Assembly (NCBI GenBank): GCA_002794775.1
Contig: NBAY01000004.1
Location: 248,001 to 312,000, forward strand
Reading direction: 5' to 3'
DNA from: Porodaedalea pini
Lineage: Eukaryota; Basidiomycota; Agaricomycetes; Hymenochaetales; Hymenochaetaceae
DNA: 64,000 bases
Both the position numbers and the translations under genes were made by a program. Positions 55,004 through 64,000 of this stretch are shown piece after piece (the stretch's first letter is position 1; each line of letters starts with the position of its first letter). The notes below the pieces were generated by a model. That model made no database searches and was not told where the DNA came from. It saw only the letters and a list, made by a program, of their open reading frames with translations.

Positions 55004-57101
55004 AAGAGAACAAGGTGCGACTCGGATGGCATCTCCCGATACCAATTCAGTCGCCATAACGCCTCTCCATTCCCCAGCGGGCCCTAACGCCTAATTGCCC
55101 ATAGCGAAAAAATAAAACAGAAAACAGCGCAATTTGTTTTTGTTTGAACAAGGGCTGAAAGGCCAGGCGGAGGCAGGCAAGGGCAGGTGGCCCCACCGCG
55201 GCTCACACGACGCATCGGTGAGTTGCCTAACGCGGTTTGCACCTGCGCCTTGGGTGGGAAAACCGCACGCGGGGGGGGGGGGGGCGTCTTGCGATCATTC
55301 ACCGCATCCCCCCTCAAACAAACCGCTCAGATTGATCCTTGCCCTTCTGCACCTTTTTGCAAATTTGCATTAATATTTTGGGTCAATTTAATTCGGACGG
55401 AGACGGAGGCGGCTTCCTTTTTTTTTTTTTTGCAGCCTCGTTGCTGCTGCGGGTGGTGCGCGATGGACGGCTGGGAAACTTATTTATGTAGGTTGGGTTG
55501 TAGTGCAAACACATGCAGCCGATGCGGACATGCATAATATTAATGCATATGGGGACTCAGGCTCGGGCGGCGTATGCCAAGGTTCTTTCACACACGCGTA
55601 CGACGGCGCAGCCTCTGCCCCCGGTACCGGCACAGACAAGCAAAAAAACACTGCCAGGCAGCGCCCACTGCATCCGCCGCAGATTACTATTGCGACATGT
55701 GATCATGATGTCGATTAACGCATCCCTTCAGGTTCAGGTCGAGATGCAGCATCGTTCCTTTGCGTGACCACCAACACGCGGCCCGCCCACACAAGCCTCC
55801 CCCGAAAATAGCACCCCTCTCGACACGCGGTCGTGGCCTACTCCCGCAGAAACGCCGCCCAGTGGAGACTTTTGCTCGCGAAGACTCTCACCTGCCTCTC
55901 TTATCTGCAGAGCTGGTGCGACGCGGCGGGATCGGGTGTGAGCTTTCGAAGATGCATGTCGTTGGACCCTGGGGCTGGAGGGAACACAGTCGATGTGCTT
56001 GTCCCAGTTTCCCCGCAGACTGCGCGAAGTACCCGCGTAGATCAACATCTGTGAGTTCTGGAATAGTTAATGTCGCTTGGTGTTCTCAAGCTGGCTTCTT
56101 GGCAGCGTTTCTACAGATGTTCTGGGGATCGATGGTTGTTCTTGTCCGCCGGGAACTTTCGTTTATGAACTTACCGTGAAGAAGAGCAACCTCTACACGG
56201 GTACTGTTTGAGCAGGTGCCAGAAGACTGTTAGGCGCCCTTCAGCTCGGCAAGCTTCTTTCGACTTCAAACAAAGAAAATCAGCCCCTCTTGACACCGTT
56301 GGGAGTGATCAAGTCGCCTATAATTACGGTCGAGGGAACCCCGGGGTAGAAGTTCGAGCCAAGTGAGCATATCGCCGAGCTCTGATGATGGCTTGGCTCT
56401 TGAGTCGAGGAAGCCGTTGCAGCCGTTGCAGCTCTTTCGCAGGCTCCTTCTCTTCGCAGCTTTCGCCGGGCCAGAGCATGCACTGGATCATCAGTGCGAA
56501 GCGTTCGCGCGAAACGCTATTTCGGCGTCGTCATCACTGGACGCGCCCGGCGGAGAAACCTGGGGAGAGAAGCGGCGGAGATGAGCGCGTTCTGCGCCGA
56601 TGTCGCGTGAGACGGTGTGTATTGCAGAAGCAAGGTGCCAGTACTACTACTAGTGCTGCTGCGTGGCGACGGGCCGGAATGTTCTCAAAGAGATCCACGG
56701 AGGGAAACAAATACATTTTGCTGGATACAGATTGTGCAAAAAAAAAAGTTCGAGCACGTATTAATTGTGAGACGTGACTCCCTAGGCTGGTTTTTAGTTA
56801 GTTATCCATGCCTTATGACAGATAAGTGAACGTACTCCGACCCTTCTATTATTCTCCAGAGTAATAAGACGGAAGCGATAGATGAACGAAGTACAGACTC
56901 GCAGTGCATCCGAGCGCACACCACGAGTCGCATCGAGATGATCTCGACTGAGTAGTCCAGAGGGCTCTCCGAGCCGGACATCCAGGATGCCCAGCAGAGT
57001 CTCCGACAGTTGCGGCGAAGCCGGAGTGGGGGAGAAGAACAACGTCGCGAGGGCGTGAGTGTGCGCACACTATAATTAATTCTAGCAACCGCGGGCGACC
57101 G

Positions 57102-57102
57102 T

Positions 57103-57144
<42 letters not shown>
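57102..57144 (+). repeat. (GACCAC)n microsatellite
   Basis: About seven tandem GACCAC hexamers. On the minus strand they give a Gly/Arg or Trp/Ser run in open frames, which is why apparent long frames occur here; I do not regard those as genes. Confidence 0.9.
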
Positions 57145-60100
57145 ACGCCCATGGGAGACACGGAACCAGGAAACGGAGTAACAGCCTGAGCTCTCGCCCG
57201 CGTCGTGCGCACATCAGGGTGCAACGGCATGATCTCGGTGGTACAGCACCTTGGCGATCTTTTCTTGCTCGAGTCGTCGTCGTCGTCCAGGAGCAAGAAG
57301 AAGGAAAAAAGAAGAAGATGTGAGCGCTGATGGCTATCAGAGGGATAGAGCCGCCGTCGCGAGATGCCTGGGTACGAGAGGCTACTAATAGCCGGAGGAG
57401 ACGTGCAGCTAGGGTTTTTTTCTTTTTTGTGCTGAGATTGATCTGATCATCTTCAGAGTTTAAGGTGGCGATACGAGCTTGTCCATTAGAACTTAGGTGT
57501 CTACGAGTCGAACCAGTATCCCACCTCGGTTTCGCAGGCAGCAAATGACATGGCAAATACGCTGTAATGCCATGCATGTTGATCGTTGTTAACTCGCCGA
57601 ATTCAATAAGCGTGTAAGATTTCAGTTGGCCGAGTTAACGTTGCTGTTCGCGAGACCTACAAAGCTGAAGTAAAAGGTGACATGTCCCGAATCGAGGTTG
57701 AAATTTGCAGATCACCTGGATCTGCGCGTGTAAATCCTAGATGATGACGTGTTTTCTGTTACATGTAGTTCAAATTCAATGTTTTCTACCACGGCTCTCG
57801 GTAAGCTCTGCCTAATTGCCTATCAGATAAACCATTGATATTAATATTGATGTTGTTTGCGACGACTTCAATCTCAGCTTTCCTGCCCTTCAGATACCAA
57901 TCATCAACTACTTTCTCTATATCAGTTTCCCGTTACCCCGTTACTCTACAGTGGTGTCGGAGTAAGCTTAAGCTTTGTTCACAGAGCCATCCCTCGGAGT
58001 TGGCGCCTCCGTATTTGATTATCTCCGAATTCGAATGACGGGCTCACTGAAACGGTGTCTCTTCTTCTGCGAACATCAGCTCCGAGTCAACGTCAGCTCT
58101 GCATGCCATCTGACATCGTGATCTATGCAGGCCCGAAGCTGAAGCTGAAGCTGATGAAACTCCGCACCCGGACATGCACATGAGCCGTAACCTCCAAACT
58201 AATACTGTAATAAGTCATCGATAAAATCAAAGCTGTAGATCAAACATATACTTCTGGGTGAGTAGCATTTAAGGCAATATATATATATATCACTCCCTTC
58301 ATCATCCCCAACGCGAAACAAAGAGCTGTGTCCCGGAAAGGTCGTCAGCTTGATTTATTTCGCAATGAGTCAGATAATTAATTACAGCACAGCAATCGAA
58401 AGATAGACAAGTGCGGAATGATCGTGGCTACACACAATCATATCTGCTTCGTCCAACTTCGCGTGGGCGTGTACACTGAAAGCTGGTACTCTGTCAACCT
58501 AGATGACTTATCATGCTCTGATACGAACTCGGACATGCTTCACGAGAACCTCGTGGCGTAAGCGACATACAGCGGCTCACCATATGACCACTGATTCTCT
58601 ATTTCTTTTTGATATCCTTAGCTGTAAGTCAACAAGCTTGCTTCATACTTGACTCTCACCATGTTATTTGGGTGCCTCTATCATTTGGCTGAACAGCATA
58701 ACCGGTAAAGTTCTAGTCTGCTTAATTAATATTGGCTCTAATCGACTGTGTGGGACTTTCTTCACATGTGATGAAAAGCTGGCTAAATCCTCCTTTTGAG
58801 AGTCCTGGCGTTTTACAATAGAGGTCAGCGGCTGTCCACGGTTTGTGCTTTGTGTTGATACTGATACTTGGAATAGACAAAAAGCTGGAAGCATTCCTCA
58901 AAGTGTTCTTTAGTCTCGAAGCTATCTCCCGGCTGATCTACAATCGTATATCAACATTACCGTGAGGCGTAAGACATACTTGTCCTATCCGACATGCATC
59001 TTTCAAGCTGACGTTTTAAACTGCCTAGCTGTTGTCGCCACATCGAACCAGCTTTGGTATTTGCGACAAGAAGCATAACCCTTCACTGGCCATCTACGTC
59101 GCGCGATGCTTAACGAATGAGAGTATCTTTCGCTCGAAGAATAAAGCTCGTGCATTTTTTGTGGAAGGGCGCTGCCAATAATATATGGACTTGTCCTGCT
59201 GGCTCTAGCATGTTGTCAGTCGATCCAGTCTCCTCAAGGTTCTGGTTGTGGATCAGGGAGTTTACTATATTTGGTACGTTCTTTGGCTTATGGTGAACTT
59301 TTATGTCCTGTAACTAACTCGACGCAGCGTGATTACCCGCTGCATCATCAATATCCTTACGGAGCAGGAGGTCGTCAAGGACTGGCTAATATTGAATCTT
59401 ATGAACTACTTCGGGAGCCCAAATTTTCTAACCGTCCTCGGGAGTTAGATGCTGCCGCGTCTCAAGGAAGCAGGAGATAGAGAATCAACGGTGCTTGTGC
59501 CACACAACTTCGGAGCGGGAAGTGGAAGCATTAGCTCCAATGGCACGCCGAATTACCACGCGACTAAGGAGAAGCATGTTAGATATAACCAATCACGGTA
59601 TTGCGTTTCACTACTCAATGTCTAGTAAGTCTATTACAGTAATCGGAGACACTGAAGGTCGTGAGGGCTCACGGCAGGGGGACAACCCGTTTATCTGATC
59701 AGATTACCGCATATGCTTTTTGTCTCTTCTTCAACTTTATTCATGCCGTTCTTTCCCGCTAGTTCACTAATTTTGTTGGTCCGCTGAGGTGTCGATCATG
59801 TTTGATCTACTAAATGTAAATCATGAGCACATTGCGTCGAAGTTAAATAAATGTTCCCTAGGTGATTCAATTTTTTTCTTTCTAGTAGAGGCCTTCAGCG
59901 ATTTCTAACAGTACTGTAACTGTGTAAGACGGCCACACCAAGGATCTGAAGTTCCGGAGGGACCGATGAGTACGGACCATTGGACCACACACGACAAAAT
60001 TTTCATGCGAAAACATCGACGGATTCTGACATCCTCGTGCACTTCGCAGCGCATCTATCAGCTTCGCGCTCTGCGCAACCATGGCTCCGCGACCACTACT

Positions 60101-62827
60101 CACGGGAACAACCTGGCCGAACTCCGTCCTCCAGGAATCCCGCGACTGGTACTCACTGCGGGTAAACACACACACTTCGATTCACAGGGAAACTGTGTTG
60201 TTTCATCTCCGAAGTAACCACGATGATCCCCGGACGCCGGACGCCCCGAAGACTTGTGTGTGCTTTCCTGCTTGGGCCCAAGGAGATCTATACGTAGAGA
60301 CTTATCGAGGAGGGAATGTGGAGCGCGAAGCGGGTTCATTGATTTCCACTGAAATAGTTCAAGGATTAATACCGGCTCAGGTGTAAACCCTGATCTGTAT
60401 TTGTCTGTGAAAGCTTGTGAGATGTACTTCTTGACACTTGCATGGAAGCTCTGCACAGCGAGATGATGCCTCGCGACTCCCGGCACGATCATAGGGGGAC
60501 TTAGTATGAGTCTCAAGGTAGCGCATTCAAGTGCGATGCCATAACGGTGGCAGGTTCCGCGGTGTATGCGTGCGTCCTGGCTTGCGTCGAATCAAATGAG
60601 ATGCCACATAGCGGGCTCCAGATACAATCTGTTTATCAGATCAAGTGGCTACAGCGCCGCCGGTCAGACGACTGCATACAGCCCTTGGTCGTGGGCGTTT
60701 CGGACCCATATACCCCCTTTTTTTTCGTCTTCTTTCGTTCTGAGAGTTACCGGTAACTTACCTGCACAGTCCCGTGATCAAACAAAGGGGGCGAGTCCAT
60801 GGGTATCGGTATTCTGGATTGGGCATAGCATATTGGAAAACCTTGAAGTTGTAGTCGGCGAATGGCACGGACCGGTATAAGGCGCCAGCAAGCATCGTCA
60901 GTGGATGACCGACCTCGTCGCTATTTAACTTAATCCTTGAAAACCCACCAGCTGGAGCCTGAGAGCCATCTTTGACCGGAAGTTCTAGTCTATGGGCCAT
61001 CTGTACAACACGCTTCATTCTACCTAGGAGCCAATACCACAAGCGAGTAACAGTCGAAGCTTAAGACATTAATATTATTATGAATAAGGAGCCTGATCGA
61101 CTCGCCGCATCTGAAATGTCAATGGTTGATCGAGTCACTTGCCAGCTGGTTGCCTTGAATGTACTATACTAGTTCTGAGTACTAGCACAGTCGAATGAAA
61201 TTTGACTAGATATTAGTATAAAACCACATCGGGACCTCCATTTGAGTCATCTTTTTCCAAAGAATTTCGAGAGAGCTCGGATGATACCGAGCCTTGTCTT
61301 CCAGCGCAGCCTGAGCAAGAGGTTCGCGGGAGAAGCGCAATAATGGGATGATCCGGATCTGTTTATTCGATCTTATCTCTGAGTAGGGCAGAGAGAGCCT
61401 GCATCAACAAGATGAGATAGCCGAAGGGTCGATGGGGGCCCGACGGATCACCGACGTCTCGGACTCTGGAATCTGGACGATGGGGATACTAGCAATTTCG
61501 ACTGCCCTAGACCGGACCCGATACATAGGCTTTGATGATGCGCTAGTTGCGCCATCCAGTTCTACAGACAATTAATGCAGGCTCGTCAGCTGGTTTATGC
61601 ACATGACAACGGGCCAAGGATTGATTGGGTGAGAAAACAACGGTGAAAGCGGCTTGGTTGTCTTCGCTGTGAGGCGTCTACTGCGTGGTCCGAGCGTTCG
61701 GTATAGAAGCAATACTGATATTGACGCCAGTAGGACCGCGTGAAAGCTCGTTGATGGATACATGTGTGTATAAAGTCTTTGTTGAGGCAGAAGAGGGAAG
61801 AACGTTTAGGCTCAGAGCGCGTGCATCGCGGGGGAGGAATACGCGCAGTCGCGAACAACTGGTACGCGACGATGACATGAGAAAGCGAGAATCTTATCCA
61901 ACGACTCCTGTCCTCAGAACCCGATGTCGGCTCGGTAGAATACAAGGGGGACAAACGCCAGTAGATATTTTCGGACGTTGAATCCGCCTACCGGCGTTGT
62001 GAACCACAACTCCGCAGTACTAGTAGTCTGAGTTTCGCTACCGCTGAGACACAAACCAAAACTGTAATATTCCCAAGGATATATATGGACTCCAGAGAAT
62101 GATGCCCGTGAAACGAAGCGAACATCTTCATGAAAGGCTAACAACCGTGGTCTTTGCCTTGAAAAGGCGAGGGTCCGAGGTTTCGTGCGAGTCTGCGGCG
62201 GCGCGGGCAGCTTCCGGTAAAACATACCGACTTCTCAAGCTCCCCCGTGTAGTTGCTTCGAGCGTATCAAAAGTTAAGCTCGTCGGGAAAGAAGAGGAAG
62301 GTTGAGTATCATGCGCACCGGTCTTCTGCATGTACTGTAATTAAGCTCGCATGCAGCCATATACGGGGCCCGACGTCCGTGAGAGATATCTTGAGAAACA
62401 AAACAAAACAAACCGCACCAAAAGTCTGATGAGCAGTTTAGCCGATATTAGTGCTGATACATGCAGATTGCTGTCCAAGCTACTCGACAAGTCCACAAAA
62501 TCTGAGAGGCGGCCGACTACCAGGAAAATGTTGGATGATTTGCATGCCGGTGGGTTATCGCTGTGGTGGGGCATAGGATGTCCGTGATCGGTGGAAGAAA
62601 ACATGGCGATATGAAGCTGGGATATTGTCATTTGAAAAGGAATGGTTTCCAAGCCACACAGTGAAAGCGAGCGTTGAATACGTAGAAGAACCAGCGAGCC
62701 AAATTTCATTCCGAAACCGAGAAGTCTGATCGTGGGAAGCTGGGCTCCTGGACCGAGATGCGATAGACCGCGCCAAATTGCCCGCGCGATTCTTGTCTAA
62801 TGTCTTGATTCCGTCTTTGATCTCGAC

Positions 62828-63755
62828 ATGGCAGCCAACAAGCGCGGGGCCTTCATCGTCATCGAGGGGCTCGACAGATCTGGAAAAAGCACACAGGCAG
62901 CTTCCCTCTTGTCGCGCATAGAGAACTCAGACGTCCCGGCGAAGCTCATGAAATTCCCTGGTCAGGAGTGCTCCTCGTTTCTCGCGTTTCTTCTGGTCAA
63001 TCTGACACGCGTGTTGGCGGACTGTTAATGCGTCCATTAATATTCTGTTCTTCGCGACCACAAGACAGGACCACGCCCATAGGGAAGATGATTGACGCAT
63101 ACTTGCGTTCGGAGTCAGACATCGACGACCGCGCGATCCACCTCCTTTTCTCTGCGAACCGCTGGGAGCTGGCGTGAGTCGCATACTCGCTGCTTTTTCT
63201 TTGCATATGTGCGCCCTTTTCCCACATTCTCCTATTCCCCCCATATTGCATTGCCACCTGCTATTTTGCAATCCCTTCTTATTTGTCGTCTTTTTCCCGC
63301 ATGTTGCCGACCGACGCCGGATGCACAGCACAAGCATCGAACGCGCGCTCAACGAGGGCACGACAATTGTATGTGACCGATACGCCTTCTCCGGCGTTGC
63401 GTTCTCCGCGTCCAAGGGGCTTCCATTCGACTGGTGCCGCACCCCGGACGTCGGTCTTCCGGCTCCGGATCTCACGCTTTTTCTCGACATCAGTCCAGAG
63501 AAGGCCAAAGAGCGCGGTGGATATGGAGAAGAGAGGTATGAGAAAGAGGAAACGCAGCGACGCGTGAGGGAGATCTTCGCGAAGATCGAGGCGGATGCGC
63601 GACAAAGTAAGGATTGCACATGGGCCACAATCGATGCTGGCAAGACGCTTGAAGATGTGAAGGAAGACATTTGGAACGAGGTTGAGCGTCTTCTAGAGGG
63701 CGGTGAGCTGAAACCGATTCGCAGGCTTTGGCTTTCTCACACAGAGTCTTCCTGA
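62828..63755 (+). CDS. CDC8: Thymidylate kinase
   Basis: Phosphorylates dTMP to dTDP with ATP, essential for DNA synthesis. Exons 62828-62960, 63065-63173 and 63329-63755 close in phase to 222 residues (yeast Cdc8 is 216). The P-loop is FIVIEGLDRSGKSTQAASLL. The dTMP-binding segment TTPIGKMIDAYLRSESDIDD with RAIHLLFSANRWEL follows. The DRY-type motif is VCDRYAFSGVAFSASKGL, and the base-binding CRTPDVGLPAPDLTLFLDI is standard. The lid region GGYGEERYEKEETQRRV carries the Arg residues. Intron 1 is 104 bases, longer than the local norm, and contains both an ACGCGT box (about 63007) and the ATTAATATT motif (63036-63044). Gene intact. Confidence 0.93.
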
Positions 63756-64000
63756 GCCTATTGTATTCGCGTTAACCTACATGTGATCCTAGGACGTGTT
63801 CTCCGTTGTGTGTTTCTTAGCATGGGACAAGCTTTTTCGGGTGATATTTCGTAGTCATCCTCATACTTAGTCGTGTTACATATTACACCGAAAAAAAAAG
63901 ATATAAGAGAGCAGAGGTAGAAGTGTGAAGACTCAACAACACTAGCCGAGGAAATAAGGATCGTGTCAACGAGGAGAATACAAGGATTGTGTGGATTGTG

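Larger units (their letters stand above)
52789..62827. other. Gene desert of 10 kb with simple repeats
   Basis: Between the hypothetical gene and thymidylate kinase I see no gene I can support. Open frames here are short, biased by low-complexity sequence or shadows. The region contains a run of 14 G (55271-55284), a T-run (about 55418-55432), an AT hairpin (54317-54352), GAGGAC units (54983-55003), GACCAC units (57102-57144), an (at)n stretch at about 58279-58291, and seven of the eleven ATTAATATT motifs of the window (54126, 55369, 55536 on the other strand, 57840, 58725, 61068; with a near match at 54434). Parts from 53.0-54.5 kb and 57-58 kb are CT- or GA-biased. Long regulatory DNA or long non-coding transcripts are possible. 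Confidence 0.45.

Noticed and set aside
56802..57577. Long minus-strand frames with Gly-Arg or Trp-Ser runs
   Set aside because: Their length comes from the GACCAC microsatellite and biased sequence; three frames are open at once and none resembles a protein family.
60758..61042. Minus-strand 94-residue frame and the plus-strand frame at 60081-60386
   Set aside because: They have fair composition but no motif, and no splice partners I could join; not enough for a gene call.
1..64000. CRISPR arrays, bacterial operons or ribosome binding sites
   Set aside because: Spliced genes throughout show a eukaryotic nuclear sequence; no regularly spaced direct repeats were seen.

Overview
This is nuclear DNA of a filamentous basidiomycete (Agaricomycetes, probably a wood-decay polypore). 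The evidence is: genes broken by many 45-60 bp introns with GTRNGY...YAG ends, short intergenic gaps, typical fungal housekeeping genes, and a small secreted GH45 endoglucanase of the single-domain type known from white-rot fungi. Exon coordinates were set by hand by joining open frames at splice motifs. Every multi-exon model below closes in phase. Layout: 3-2316 is the 3' part of an unrecognised gene. 2.8-8.5 kb holds kinetochore NNF1, a mitochondrial phosphate carrier, SAICAR synthetase (ADE1) and an arylamine N-acetyltransferase. 9.18-20.98 kb is one nested transposon complex. 21.6-27.2 kb is a dense block: a Gfo/Idh/MocA dehydrogenase (D-xylose/dihydrodiol type), OHCU decarboxylase of uric-acid breakdown, Mediator MED4, SAGA subunit ADA1/HFI1 and a dual-specificity phosphatase. 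27.3-34.7 kb is a dead LINE with a solo-LTR-like insertion inside it. 34.7-43.3 kb holds a C-terminal-motor kinesin (KAR3 type), a carboxypeptidase S-like M20 peptidase, the GH45 endoglucanase and a DHHC palmitoyltransferase. 43.3-47.9 kb is a gene-poor gap. 47.9-52.8 kb holds an MKT1-like protein and a C2H2-like hypothetical protein. 52.8-62.8 kb is a 10-kb gene desert, and thymidylate kinase (CDC8) closes the window. The most notable structure is the 9.18-20.98 kb complex. An 11.8-kb hAT DNA transposon has perfect 8-bp target duplications and an apparently intact 11-exon, 813-residue transposase gene. Intron 3 of that gene carries spliced-gene fragments of two host genes: the C-terminal repeat region of transcription elongation factor SPT5, and a C2H2 zinc-finger protein. 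A 6.3-kb chromodomain Ty3/Gypsy element, with 440-bp LTRs that differ at only three positions, has inserted between the hAT left end and the transposase start. That retroelement shows a textbook -1 frameshift signal between gag and pol. Its pol is damaged by an Asp-to-Asn change in the reverse transcriptase active site and by an in-frame TGA. No pathway-level operon logic is expected in this genome. Two local arrangements do suggest shared control: MED4 and ADA1 are divergent across 141 bp, and NNF1 carries two ACGCGT (MCB) boxes just upstream.
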